This document shows, one piece after another, positions 1 to 9,019 of a DNA stretch of 64,000 bases. The position numbers were made by a program, and so were the translations under genes. Source of the stretch: an uncultured Prevotella sp. (GTDB lineage: Bacteria; Bacteroidota; Bacteroidia; Bacteroidales; Bacteroidaceae); the NCBI GenBank assembly GCA_934203355.1, contig CAKPZC010000001.1:1-64000 (forward strand), in the 5' to 3' direction. Within the stretch, counting starts at the first letter, position 1; each line of letters begins with the position of its first letter. The notes below the pieces were generated by a model. That model made no database searches and was not told the DNA's origin. It saw only the letters and a program-made list of their open reading frames with translations.

Positions 1-126
1 TCATCGTGCGGACATGCGTGTGCGCACGATAAAAATATAAAGAATATACGGAAAGACATTGTCTGCTAATTTAAGGTATCTTAAAGAGTATTTATCTATA
101 TTGTTATGTGCGCATACTGCAATACG

Positions 127-1242
127 TCATTCCGCAAAGCGTCTTCCGTGTTCATAGTGTCCACGTGCGACAATAGTACCATTGCGGTCTTTCTCAACAA
201 AGTTACCATCACGCTTGCCATCAATGTATGAGCCCTCAAATCTTTTACCGTCTTTTGTTTCTTCGATGGCGTCTCCATTGCGTTTGCCGTTCTTATACAC
301 ACCCTTGAATTTAGACCCATCTGCAAAATGGATTATCACCTGTCCATCTACTTTGCCAGACTTAAACTCACCCTCAAAAACGTCACCATTCTTCTTAGTG
401 AGTTTACCTCGTCCATTTTGTTGGTCGTTTTTCCAAGAACCTATATAGATGTCACCATTTTTCCAAGTAAACGTTCCTTCGCCATCCTTGTCGCCATCTT
501 TAAAATGGCCGACATATTTATCCCCATTTTTATATTTAAAGATTCCTTCACCAGTACGTTCCCCTTGCACATAGTCGCCTTCATAAACGTCGCCATTTTG
601 AAATCTATATATACCCTTGCCGTTTTGGATGTCATTCAACCAATCACCAGTGTATACATCACCGTCGGCATATTTGTTTGTGCCCTTACCTGAGCGTTGG
701 TTTCCCATCCACATACCATCATATGTTGTTCCATCTCCCCAAACAAAGACTCCTTTACCAGACTTCTGGTCATCCTTCCAATTTCCATCGTAGTATGCAC
801 CTCCTGCAAAAGTGTATTTTCCCTTACCCTGGCGTTTGTCTTGCAACCAATAACCATCATAGACATCGCCATTATAATAGTACATTACACCATGTCCTTG
901 CTGATAATCACGATACCACATGCCAACATACTTATTGTTGTTCATAAACCAAAACGTACCAAATCCATGCTGTTGATCTTGAAACCATTCTCCCTCATAC
1001 TTTTCTCCGTCTGAGAATGTGTATACACCCTGTCCTTGGCGCTTACCTTTTATATATTCACCCTCGAACGTATCACCGTTTTCAAACACAGTACTTCCTT
1101 TTCCATAAGGTTTACCACCTTGCATCTGCCCTTTATACTGACCACCGTCGTGAGTGAGACATGAGCCAAGCGTTATTTTCTGAGCACACAAAGTTGAATG
1201 AAATACTAATATAAATATTGTAGATAATATAAAATTTTTCAC
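127..1242 (-). CDS. Secreted MORN-repeat protein
   Basis: 371 residues. An N-terminal hydrophobic segment (about residues 4-20, ending STLCAQ) looks like a signal peptide, so the protein is probably exported. The rest is almost entirely MORN repeats: about 14 consecutive 23-residue units of the type YxGxWxxxxxxGxGxxxxxxGDx, plus a partial last unit. MORN units form a beta-hairpin solenoid that in known proteins binds membranes or other proteins; no catalytic domain is attached here. Later units (12-14) are more diverged, with Phe for the first Tyr and loss of the GxG. It is transcribed alone, away from the next gene, with a -7 box just upstream. The repeat assignment is secure; the cellular role is unknown. 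Confidence 0.9.
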   Translation of the reverse strand: MKNFILSTIFILVFHSTLCAQKITLGSCLTHDGGQYKGQMQGGKPYGKGSTVFENGDTFEGEYIKGKRQGQGVYTFSDGEKYEGEWFQDQQHGFGTFWFMNNNKYVGMWYRDYQQGHGVMYYYNGDVYDGYWLQDKRQGKGKYTFAGGAYYDGNWKDDQKSGKGVFVWGDGTTYDGMWMGNQRSGKGTNKYADGDVYTGDWLNDIQNGKGIYRFQNGDVYEGDYVQGERTGEGIFKYKNGDKYVGHFKDGDKDGEGTFTWKNGDIYIGSWKNDQQNGRGKLTKKNGDVFEGEFKSGKVDGQVIIHFADGSKFKGVYKNGKRNGDAIEETKDGKRFEGSYIDGKRDGNFVEKDRNGTIVARGHYEHGRRFAE

Positions 1243-1270
1243 TTCTTATATACTTTTTGATTATACTTGC

Positions 1271-1287
1271 CAAAATTAATAATTTTG
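1271..1287. promoter_or_regulatory. Palindromic -7 box upstream of the MORN gene
   Basis: The 17-bp palindrome CAAAATTAATAATTTTG holds a TAATTTTG box (TAnnTTTG type) on each strand. The minus-strand box lies about 29 nt before the MORN gene start. The plus-strand box faces the YihY/BrkB gene, which also has its own box at 1352. No experimental start is known. Confidence 0.5.
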
Positions 1288-1351
1288 CATGAAACGGCAA
1301 AATGAATTTAGGATTTTTAGCGCAATCTAACCTTATATCGACTATTTTTAC

Positions 1352-1359
1352 TATCTTTG
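1352..1359 (+). promoter_or_regulatory. -7 box for the YihY/BrkB gene
   Basis: TATCTTTG matches the Bacteroidota -7 consensus TAnnTTTG and lies about 60 nt before the ATG at 1421. No convincing -33 element is visible. Confidence 0.5.
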
Positions 1360-1420
1360 TAATCGAAATTTACTGTTTAACGAAAACACAAGTCAAAACA
1401 GCCTTAAAAAACTGGAAAAT

Positions 1421-2746
1421 ATGAACATTAAAGTATTTATAAAGCGTTTTCTCGAATTTACGACAACCGAAATCTGGCGAATTCGTCGCGAGGACACGAC
1501 TGCTATACGATATTTTGCACTTTCAATTATAAAGAAACTAATTCTTGCTATTGAGTTCACAACAGCAAAACGTATTACAAGTGCAGCTGCTGCTCTCACC
1601 TACTCCACTTTGCTTGCAATTGTCCCAATTCTCGCCGTCGTATTTGCCATAGCACGCGGATTTGGCTACAATAAGTTTATTGAGGTATGGTTTCGAGAGT
1701 CATTTTCAAGCCAACCAAAAGCCGCTGAAACCATCATTGGATTTGTAAACTCTTATCTTATCCATACTAAGAGCGGTCTTTTTCTTGGAGTAGGCTTGAT
1801 TTTTATGCTATTCACAGTCATAATGCTTATCAGCAACATTGAACAAACGTTCAACTATATTTGGCAAGTAAAGAAACCTCGCAGCGTTTTCCGCACAATA
1901 ACCGACTACACGTCGATGTTTCTTCTTGTGCCTATTGTCATCGTTATCACTTCTGGAGTGAGCATTTTCTTCGCCACTGTCTTTCGACAAATAGAGGGAA
2001 CTATGCTCATAGGTCCTCTTATGCAGTTTCTGCTACAAATAATGCCATACATCCTAATGTCTGGAGTCTTTATAGCCTTATATGTATTTATGCCTAATAC
2101 AAAGGTGAAACTATCTTGCGCCATCGTGCCAGGTATCCTTGCTGGTGTTGCCATGCAAGGCTTACAGTTATTCTACATACATTCGCAAATATGGGTAAGT
2201 AGCTACAATGCGATTTACGGCTCATTCGCAGCCCTACCATTATTCATGCTTTGGGTACAGATATCATGGCTTATTTGCTTATTTGGAGCGGAATTGTGTT
2301 ATGCGAGCCAAAATATGGAAGATTTCGCTTTCCGCGCAAAAACAGAAGATTTAAGCCATAGATATAAAATTCTGCTGTGTCTTATACTCGCGAGCAACAT
2401 CTGTCGTCGTTTTGCCAATGGCGGCAAATCCTATTCTGCTCTTGAGCTTAAGCTTAAAACAGGCATACCCATACGCATCGTAAGTGAATTACTCTACGAA
2501 TTAACACACGTACATATTTTAACAGAGATAACAAGCGGGGACAAGGGCGAAACCGTAAGATACCAACCAGCAGAATGCTTATCACGCCTTTCTGTGGGCA
2601 CACTTATCGACCGAATGGAAGCTGACGGAAGGTGGACACTCAACCTTGATGTCCGCTCTCTCAACACTGTAAAATGGCGAAATACAATAGGAAACAGATC
2701 GGAATACCTTAGCAAACAAAAGGAAATATTACTAAAGGACTTATGA
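1421..2746 (+). CDS. YihY/virulence factor BrkB family inner-membrane protein
   Basis: 441 residues. Residues about 50-310 carry the six-helix YihY/BrkB (UPF0761) membrane domain. It opens with TAAALTYSTLLAIVPILAV, which fits the family signature of a conserved A-x-L-x-Y-x-x-L-x-x-x-P stretch, and ends with LFMLWVQISWLICLFGAELCYA, also typical. The C-terminal 120 residues are soluble and resemble the winged-helix-like tail (GIPIRIVSELLYELTHVHIL) found in many Bacteroidota members. The family was once annotated as ribonuclease BN, which is wrong; its role is not settled and an envelope or transport function is usual speculation. It stands alone between divergent and convergent neighbours. Confidence 0.88.
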   Translation: MNIKVFIKRFLEFTTTEIWRIRREDTTAIRYFALSIIKKLILAIEFTTAKRITSAAAALTYSTLLAIVPILAVVFAIARGFGYNKFIEVWFRESFSSQPKAAETIIGFVNSYLIHTKSGLFLGVGLIFMLFTVIMLISNIEQTFNYIWQVKKPRSVFRTITDYTSMFLLVPIVIVITSGVSIFFATVFRQIEGTMLIGPLMQFLLQIMPYILMSGVFIALYVFMPNTKVKLSCAIVPGILAGVAMQGLQLFYIHSQIWVSSYNAIYGSFAALPLFMLWVQISWLICLFGAELCYASQNMEDFAFRAKTEDLSHRYKILLCLILASNICRRFANGGKSYSALELKLKTGIPIRIVSELLYELTHVHILTEITSGDKGETVRYQPAECLSRLSVGTLIDRMEADGRWTLNLDVRSLNTVKWRNTIGNRSEYLSKQKEILLKDL

Positions 2747-2892
2747 CATGTTACTTAGTTTTATTTTCAGCACTACTATTGAAAACAGAAGTCTTTCGGT
2801 TCATTCGGCATTTAGAGGGATACACAAAGCAACTTTATAGACATCCATGCTTATTCTCGAACATATGAGAAAGCATTGTTTCTATTGTCTGT

Positions 2893-2984
2893 ATAAGTTA
2901 TAGATAACATATGTATTAGATTTCTGCCTATGGACAAAAGTGTTTTGACTATGGGCAAAAGTGTTTCTGCCTATAATCAAAAAC
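2893..2984 (+). repeat. Dispersed intergenic repeat, copy A
   Basis: A 16-bp block ATAAGTTATAGATAAC (2893-2908) is followed by three imperfect tandem units of 21-22 bp at 2921-2942, 2943-2963 and 2964-2984, of the form TTTCTGCCTAnnnNCAAAAG. The same arrangement occurs in the opposite orientation at 49154-49248. It fills most of the 296-bp gap between the YihY/BrkB gene and the DUF5715-like gene, where no gene was seen. Confidence 0.8.
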
Positions 2985-3042
2985 ATTTTAGCTTGCAGAG
3001 TTATGCACACTCTAAATGTCGGATAAATAAGTTGTTACTTAT

Positions 3043-3909
3043 CTAATTTACAGTGATATGAAAACATCCCTGATGCACCTCATATTTTACTAAACAACGC
3101 TTATTGCGACGCATATCGTTAAGAACCTCACTCAGCACCCATTTAAGAGAATCATTTCTTACTCGGCGGCGTTGCGGTCCTTCTGGGTCCTCAACAGTTC
3201 GATATCGATTGTAACAAATATCAAATGTCGTACCATAAAGATGACAAGAATTTTCAGTTGCGTTACCATTATGCAAGCGTAGTCTGGCTACATCAGCCTT
3301 ACTGCGCAATACGGAAGTCACAATTATTTTGTGTAAGGGAATCTGTTTAGTCTGAAGACTGTCAAAAAAGTTACGACCTATATCCTGTAACAGCACCGCA
3401 GCACGAGGCACGAGATAAGGTATACTGCTCTTTAAACGATCAACATGATAAAAAGGGCTACTACCAACATAGACCAGCTCCGACTTACGGCGCTCGGCAT
3501 CCTCGCGGTCATTCACAGCTTCTACACCATGTTTGGTTGCTGCAATAAGCTGCACATCATTCTGATCGGGAAAAGCCTTGCCAAAATTTGACACACTATA
3601 AATACGATTCTTTACTGGAGTTCCGTCGGCATTAAAGAACATTGAATGACGTCCAAAAGGCTTTTTCTCGTGTGAACTGTTATCCGACAATTCATTAGCA
3701 ATATAAAGGGAATCATTGAGCGGCAAAGACCCATTTGGAGATTTACCACTTTCACTTTGCAAGTTTTCATGCAAAGTAGAAGTATCCGAAGCTATTAGAG
3801 CATACCCATTAACATTAGGCGTCTCGGTGCAAACAAGACGAAAAAAGGCAAGGACAATCACTACAAGTGCCAATGCCTGCTCATATCTTTTCTTTTTAAT
3901 TTCATTCAT
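3043..3909 (-). CDS. DUF5715-like protein, probable M15-type peptidase fold
   Basis: 288 residues from the ATG at 3909. Residues about 9-25 (ALALVVIVLAFFRLV) form a membrane anchor or signal sequence. The C-terminal half resembles the DUF5715 family and the zinc D,D-peptidase (M15/VanY-like) core: TSVLRSKADVARLR, then HLYGTTFDICYNRY (a H-x6-D pattern), and finally EVHQGCFHITV, which supplies a further His. These residues would be zinc ligands and would imply action on peptidoglycan peptides in the periplasm, but the peptidase activity is inference. The start at 3909 is preferred over an upstream ATG at 3948 because the -7 box at 3918-3925 lies between them. It is divergent from phoH. Confidence 0.72.
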   Translation of the reverse strand: MNEIKKKRYEQALALVVIVLAFFRLVCTETPNVNGYALIASDTSTLHENLQSESGKSPNGSLPLNDSLYIANELSDNSSHEKKPFGRHSMFFNADGTPVKNRIYSVSNFGKAFPDQNDVQLIAATKHGVEAVNDREDAERRKSELVYVGSSPFYHVDRLKSSIPYLVPRAAVLLQDIGRNFFDSLQTKQIPLHKIIVTSVLRSKADVARLRLHNGNATENSCHLYGTTFDICYNRYRTVEDPEGPQRRRVRNDSLKWVLSEVLNDMRRNKRCLVKYEVHQGCFHITVN

Positions 3910-3917
3910 AACAGTTG

Positions 3918-3925
3918 CAAAGGTA
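3918..3925 (-). promoter_or_regulatory. -7 box for the DUF5715-like gene
   Basis: On the minus strand this reads TACCTTTG, a full match to TAnnTTTG. It ends only 8 nt before the ATG at 3909, so the transcript should have almost no leader. Confidence 0.6.
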
Positions 3926-3987
3926 CACAAGAATACATTTACCGCCAAAATAGTGGCAAATTATTTTCTACTTTGTCTAAAAAAATG

Positions 3988-3995
3988 TACCTTTG
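3988..3995 (+). promoter_or_regulatory. -7 box for phoH
   Basis: TACCTTTG matches TAnnTTTG about 25 nt before the TTG start of phoH. Together with the box at 3918 it makes a divergent promoter pair. Confidence 0.6.
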
Positions 3996-4020
3996 CATCC
4001 AAAACAACATTTAATAGATT

Positions 4021-5010
4021 TTGATAGAAAAGCATATAATATTAGAAGACATAGACCCCGTGGTATTCTACGGAGTTGGCAATGGGCACCTACAGATGAT
4101 AAAGTCGTTGCACCCAAAGTTGCGCATTGTGGCGCGCGACAATGTCATACGAGTGCTTGGCGACGAAGAAGAAATGGCGGTTTTTGAAGAAAACGTAGAA
4201 AAGATACGCCGTCACGTACTCAAATACAACAACATCAGCGACGAGGACATTCTTGATATAATAAAAGGACGCCAAACCAAAGCTGATGGCGTAAAAGGAG
4301 TAATTGTATACAACATCTCTGGCAAGCCTATCAAGTGCAAGAGCGAAAAGCAACAACAACTTGTTGACGCTTATGAGCACAACGACATGATATTCGCCAC
4401 AGGTCCAGCAGGCACGGGCAAAACATATCTTAGTATAGCACTTGCTGTGCGCGCTCTAAAAGAAAAGGTAATACGCAAGATAATCTTATCGCGTCCAGCC
4501 GTAGAAGCAGGTGAAAAGCTCGGATTCCTGCCAGGCGACATGAAAGATAAAATCGACCCATACCTACAACCTCTTTACGACGCACTTGAGGACATGCTAC
4601 CTGCAGTAAAGCTGCAAGACATGATGGAAAAAAACGTAATACAGATAGCACCGCTTGCATTTATGCGCGGACGCACGCTAAGCGACGCTGTAGTGATACT
4701 TGACGAGGCACAAAACACAACACCAGCGCAACTTAGAATGTTCCTTACCAGAATGGGATGGAACACTAAAATGATTGTCACTGGCGACATGACACAAATA
4801 GACCTGCCAAGAGGGCAAAAAAGCGGTCTCACAGAAGCACTCGAGATTCTAAACGGTGTTGAAGGCATAGGATTCGTAGCTCTCGGAAAGAAAGACATCG
4901 TGCGTCACAAACTCGTCACAAGTATTGTCAACGCATACGAAGCGTACGACAAAAAACGCGAAGATGAGCGAAAAAGCATAAAAGAAAAAAAAGAAGAGAA
5001 GGATTCATAA
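4021..5010 (+). CDS. phoH: PhoH family ATPase
   Basis: 329 residues, usual for a bacterial PhoH-like protein. The P-loop is GPAGTGKT (residues 128-135) and Walker B is VVILDEAQN (about 224-232). The sequence between them (SRPAVEAGEKLGFLPGD) is a strong family signature. Members are cytoplasmic ATPases linked to RNA metabolism and often lie beside ybeY; the exact activity is unproven. The start is a TTG at 4021: the N-terminus MIEKHIILEDIDP fits what I know of Bacteroidota homologues, no ATG is available nearby, and the promoter at 3988 leaves little room upstream. purC follows after 32 bp, so the two may be cotranscribed. Confidence 0.93.
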   Translation: MIEKHIILEDIDPVVFYGVGNGHLQMIKSLHPKLRIVARDNVIRVLGDEEEMAVFEENVEKIRRHVLKYNNISDEDILDIIKGRQTKADGVKGVIVYNISGKPIKCKSEKQQQLVDAYEHNDMIFATGPAGTGKTYLSIALAVRALKEKVIRKIILSRPAVEAGEKLGFLPGDMKDKIDPYLQPLYDALEDMLPAVKLQDMMEKNVIQIAPLAFMRGRTLSDAVVILDEAQNTTPAQLRMFLTRMGWNTKMIVTGDMTQIDLPRGQKSGLTEALEILNGVEGIGFVALGKKDIVRHKLVTSIVNAYEAYDKKREDERKSIKEKKEEKDS

Positions 5011-5042
5011 AACAAATATAAACTATATATTTTCAAGAAATT

Positions 5043-5993
5043 ATGAAAGCACTTACACAGACTGATTTTCATTTTGAAGGACAGAAAAACGTGTACCACG
5101 GAAAAGTACGCGACGTGTACGACATCAACGACGATGTTATCGTCATGGTAGCCACAGACAGAATCTCGGCATTCGACGTTATCCTGCCAAAGGGAATTCC
5201 TTTCAAGGGACAAGTGTTGAACCAGATTGCAGCCAAGTTCCTTGACGCAACAACCGACATCTGTCCCAACTGGAAACTCGCGACTCCCGACCCTATGGTG
5301 ACCGTAGGACTCAAGTGTGAGGGATTCCGTGTAGAGATGATCATCCGTTCTATTCTTACCGGTTCTGCCTGGCGCGCATATAAAGATGGGTGCCGCGAAT
5401 TATGCGGTGTAAAACTTCCAGAAGGCATGAAAGAGAACCAGCGTTTCCCAAAGCCAATAATAACTCCTACGACAAAAGCTGACGAGGGCCACGACCTCAA
5501 CATATCAAAGGAAGAAATCATCGCTCAAGGCATAGTAAGTGCTGAGGATTACGCCATTATGGAAGACTATACACGCAAGATTTTCGAGCGTGGACAGGAA
5601 ATGGCTGCACAACGTGGACTTATCCTTGTTGATACTAAATACGAGTTCGGAAAGCGTGATGGAAAGGTGTATCTTATTGACGAGATTCACACCCCAGACT
5701 CAAGCCGATACTTCTATGCTGACGGATACGAGGAGAAGTTCGAAAAAGGCTTGCCCCAAAAACAGCTTTCAAAGGAATTCGTACGCCAATGGCTCATAGA
5801 GCACGACTTTATGAACGAGCCAGGACAAACTATGCCTGAAATTACTGACGAATATGCAGAAAGCGTAAGCGAGCGCTACATTGAACTTTACGAACATATT
5901 ACTGGCGAAAAGTTTGACAAAACAGCTGAAGAAGGCGATATTGCAGCTCGAATTGAGAAAAATGTGGCAGCATATCTCGCCACTCGCAAGTAG
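5043..5993 (+). CDS. purC: Phosphoribosylaminoimidazole-succinocarboxamide (SAICAR) synthase
   Basis: 316 residues. Catalyses the ATP-dependent joining of CAIR and aspartate to SAICAR in purine synthesis. Family motifs are clear: GKVRDVYDI near the N-terminus, [14 protein letters not shown], then the substrate region [29 protein letters not shown], which is the highly conserved SAICAR synthase signature. Length matches the longer form found in Bacteroidota and yeast-like enzymes rather than the roughly 240-residue short form. It follows phoH by 32 bp. A second purine gene, purM, lies 1.8 kb downstream. A 195-bp gap without a recognisable gene separates it from ubiE. Confidence 0.96.
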   Translation: MKALTQTDFHFEGQKNVYHGKVRDVYDINDDVIVMVATDRISAFDVILPKGIPFKGQVLNQIAAKFLDATTDICPNWKLATPDPMVTVGLKCEGFRVEMIIRSILTGSAWRAYKDGCRELCGVKLPEGMKENQRFPKPIITPTTKADEGHDLNISKEEIIAQGIVSAEDYAIMEDYTRKIFERGQEMAAQRGLILVDTKYEFGKRDGKVYLIDEIHTPDSSRYFYADGYEEKFEKGLPQKQLSKEFVRQWLIEHDFMNEPGQTMPEITDEYAESVSERYIELYEHITGEKFDKTAEEGDIAARIEKNVAAYLATRK

Positions 5994-6188
5994 CGACAAC
6001 CATAAGGGTGCAGGATGTATGACACTGGGCAAACAACATTGTCTAGTGGCAAATATTCTACACCCTATTTTTATAAAATCAGGACTAATAAGGCAAAAGC
6101 TACCTACAAAAAAGGGAAACTAATGCACGATGTCCACATCCAAACAACTCACCCCTATCCTATTAACATTTAATATCAATATTTATAA

Positions 6189-6926
6189 ATGACATACGGT
6201 CAAGAGAGAATAAAACCCTACAACGACACCGAAGAAAAGGGGCAACAAGTGGAAAAGATGTTCGACAACATCGCCCACTCATACGACAAGCTCAACCACC
6301 GCCTGTCGTGGAACATTGACAAGTTGTGGCGACAATACGCCTTAAAGCGCCTTGCCCCATTCAAACCTCAAACAATGCTTGACATCGCAACTGGTACAGG
6401 CGATTTTGCAATACAGGCTGCACATATGCTGATGCCAAAACGGCTCATTGGTGCAGACATTAGTGAGGGCATGATGGAAGTCGGACGTAGAAAAACAAAA
6501 GCTTTAAAACTTGACAGCATCATTTCTTTTTGTAAAGAAGACTGCATGAACATGTCGTTTGAAGACAATACTTTTGATGCCGTGACTGCTGCGTTTGGTA
6601 TACGAAACTTCCAAGATTTGGACCGCGGACTGCAAGAGATGTGTCGAGTACTTAAACCTGGTGGGCATTTATGTATTGTGGAACTCACAACACCCGTCAG
6701 TTTTCCTATGAAACAACTTTTCAGCATCTACTCACACACGGTGCTTCCTGTATACGGGCGTATTATATCTGGCGACCAGACTGCATATTCCTACCTAACT
6801 GCCACTATCGAAACATTTCCGCAAGGAGAGCGCATGGTTGGCATACTGAAAAAGGCAGGATTTACCGAGGCTTCTTTCAAAAGATTAACTTTCGGTATCT
6901 GCACAATGTACCTCGCAACAAAATAG
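6189..6926 (+). CDS. ubiE: Demethylmenaquinone methyltransferase (UbiE/MenG)
   Basis: 245 residues. A class I SAM-dependent methyltransferase with motif [13 protein letters not shown] (residues about 64-75), GADISEGMM for the next strand, and the UbiE signatures [17 protein letters not shown] and [25 protein letters not shown]. In this phylum respiration uses menaquinone, so the enzyme is expected to methylate demethylmenaquinone in the last step of menaquinone synthesis; a ubiquinone role is unlikely. aroE starts 36 bp downstream, which suits cotranscription because shikimate feeds chorismate and thus menaquinone. Confidence 0.95.
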   Translation: MTYGQERIKPYNDTEEKGQQVEKMFDNIAHSYDKLNHRLSWNIDKLWRQYALKRLAPFKPQTMLDIATGTGDFAIQAAHMLMPKRLIGADISEGMMEVGRRKTKALKLDSIISFCKEDCMNMSFEDNTFDAVTAAFGIRNFQDLDRGLQEMCRVLKPGGHLCIVELTTPVSFPMKQLFSIYSHTVLPVYGRIISGDQTAYSYLTATIETFPQGERMVGILKKAGFTEASFKRLTFGICTMYLATK

Positions 6927-6962
6927 CATTACTTTTATTCAATTTCATAAATAATTATCATT

Positions 6963-7727
6963 ATGGACAAGTATGGACTCATAGGCTACCCATTGGGACA
7001 CTCTTTCTCTATCAGTTTCTTCAACGAGAAATTCGAAAACGAGGGTATCAATGCACGCTACATAAACTTCGAGATACCGCAAATTGATGATTTGCCTGAA
7101 ATTCTCGCTTCTACCCCCGAACTGCGCGGTCTTAACGTTACCATACCATACAAGCAGAAGGTTATAAGCTACCTTGATGAACTTAGTCCTGAGGCACGTG
7201 CCATAGGAGCGGTTAACGTGATACGCATTTCTCATAAAGGTCGAAACACCATCCTGAAAGGCTTTAACAGCGACGTAATAGGATTCACACGCAGCATTGA
7301 GCCTATGCTTGAAAAAATCCATAAAAAAGCACTTATTCTCGGAACAGGCGGCGCATCTAAAGCAATAGAGTTCGGACTTAAATCACTTGGACTTGAAACT
7401 CTTTTTGTAAGCCGCTCTAAAAAAGAAGGATGCATAACCTACAATGAGGTAACACCAGATGTTGTGAAAGAATACAACGTCATTATAAATTGTACTCCTC
7501 TAGGAATGTATCCTAAAGTCGACACATGTCCAGAACTTCCATACGAAGCAATGGACAGCCACACTATACTCTATGATCTCATCTATAATCCAGATGAAAC
7601 CTTATTTATGAAGAAAGGTACTAAATACGGAGCCAACACCAAGAACGGTCTTGAAATGCTCCTATTACAAGCTTTTGCAAGTTGGGACTTCTGGAACGGC
7701 GAAGAACAAGCACAAGATTTCATTTAG
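6963..7727 (+). CDS. aroE: Shikimate dehydrogenase
   Basis: 254 residues. Reduces 3-dehydroshikimate to shikimate with NADPH. The substrate-binding N-terminal domain has GLIGYPLGHSFSISFFNEKF and the active-site segment LRGLNVTIPYKQKVI with the catalytic Lys. The nucleotide domain has ALILGTGGASKAIEFGL. The end, NGLEMLLLQA, is also typical. Slightly short of the usual 270 residues but complete. It is preceded closely by ubiE and followed after 72 bp by purM. Confidence 0.96.
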   Translation: MDKYGLIGYPLGHSFSISFFNEKFENEGINARYINFEIPQIDDLPEILASTPELRGLNVTIPYKQKVISYLDELSPEARAIGAVNVIRISHKGRNTILKGFNSDVIGFTRSIEPMLEKIHKKALILGTGGASKAIEFGLKSLGLETLFVSRSKKEGCITYNEVTPDVVKEYNVIINCTPLGMYPKVDTCPELPYEAMDSHTILYDLIYNPDETLFMKKGTKYGANTKNGLEMLLLQAFASWDFWNGEEQAQDFI

Positions 7728-7799
7728 TGCTAACTTCAGACTTTTTTTGACAACATATAAAAAACAGTAACATAAAGAATCAAATAAATACACACAATA

Positions 7800-8969
7800 A
7801 TGGACAAATCCAACAGATACATGATGCGCGGCGTAAGCGCAGCAAAAGAAGACGTTCACAACGCTATCAAGAACATCGACAAAGGTCTTTATCCACAGGC
7901 TTTCTGCAAGATTATTCCCGATATTCTCGGCGGAGACCCTGAGTATTGCAACATTATGCACGCAGACGGTGCAGGCACAAAATCATCGCTTGCCTATCTC
8001 TATTGGAAAGAAACAGGAGACATGAGCGTTTGGAGAGGTGTAGCACAGGATGCAATTGTAATGAACACCGACGACCTGCTTTGCGTGGGTGCAGTCGACA
8101 ACATCCTTGTATCGAGCACCATCGGACGCAACAAAATGCTTATTCCCGGTGAGGTTATTTCTGCTGTAATCAACGGCACCGACGAGTTGCTTGCCGACCT
8201 CCGCAACATGGGGGTTGGAGTCTATGCCACAGGTGGTGAGACAGCTGATGTCGGCGACCTTGTACGCACCATTATCATAGACTCAACTGTCACATGCCGC
8301 ATGAAACGTAGTGATGTGATTGACAATGCCAATATCCGTCCGGGCGACGTTATTGTTGGTCTTGCTTCATTTGGACAGGCCACTTACGAAAAGGAGTATA
8401 ATGGAGGCATGGGATCTAACGGACTCACAAGCGCACGCCACGATGTATTTGCAAAATATCTTGCCGAAAAATATCCCGAGAGCTACGACCATTCTGTCCC
8501 AGAAGAACTTGTCTACAGTGGCAACTACCGCCTTGACGACAATGTGGACGGATCGCCAGTAAACGCAGGAAAACTTGTTCTCTCACCCACCCGCACTTAT
8601 GCACCAGTTATCAAGCGCCTGCTTGACGAGTTGCGTCCAGAGATTCACGGAATGGTTCATTGTACGGGAGGTGCACAGACAAAGGTGCTGCATTTCGTTG
8701 GCGAGAACTGCCGAGTAGTGAAAAACAACATGTTCCCAGTTCCTCCGCTTTTCCGCGCTATCCAGGAGCAGAGCAAAACTGACTGGAAAGAGATGTACAA
8801 AGTTTTCAACATGGGTCACCGCATGGAGATTTACGTACGTCCTGAAATTGCCGAGAAAGTAATAGAGATAAGCAAGAGCTTCAACATCGATGCACAAATT
8901 GTTGGTCACATCGAAGAGGGCAAGCGCTCGCTACTCATCAAGTCGGAATATGGTGAATTTGAATATTAA
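7800..8969 (+). CDS. purM: Phosphoribosylformylglycinamidine cyclo-ligase (AIR synthase)
   Basis: 389 residues. ATP-dependent ring closure of FGAM to AIR in purine synthesis. The PurM/ThiL-like fold is shown by MHADGAGTKSSLAYLY, the active-site acidic segment AIVMNTDDLLCVGA, and ATGGETADVGDLV. It is longer than the roughly 345-residue E. coli enzyme, as is usual for the Bacteroidota form. It lies 50 bp upstream of prfA in the same direction. It belongs to the same plus-strand run as purC but is not adjacent to it. Confidence 0.93.
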   Translation: MDKSNRYMMRGVSAAKEDVHNAIKNIDKGLYPQAFCKIIPDILGGDPEYCNIMHADGAGTKSSLAYLYWKETGDMSVWRGVAQDAIVMNTDDLLCVGAVDNILVSSTIGRNKMLIPGEVISAVINGTDELLADLRNMGVGVYATGGETADVGDLVRTIIIDSTVTCRMKRSDVIDNANIRPGDVIVGLASFGQATYEKEYNGGMGSNGLTSARHDVFAKYLAEKYPESYDHSVPEELVYSGNYRLDDNVDGSPVNAGKLVLSPTRTYAPVIKRLLDELRPEIHGMVHCTGGAQTKVLHFVGENCRVVKNNMFPVPPLFRAIQEQSKTDWKEMYKVFNMGHRMEIYVRPEIAEKVIEISKSFNIDAQIVGHIEEGKRSLLIKSEYGEFEY

Positions 8970-9019
8970 TCTTATATAGTTGGGCAATAATAACAACTTG
9001 TCTACTAAAAAAACAACAA

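Noticed and set aside
6001-6188. tRNA or small RNA in the purC-ubiE gap
   Set aside because: No cloverleaf, no conserved TTCGA arm and no CCA end could be found.
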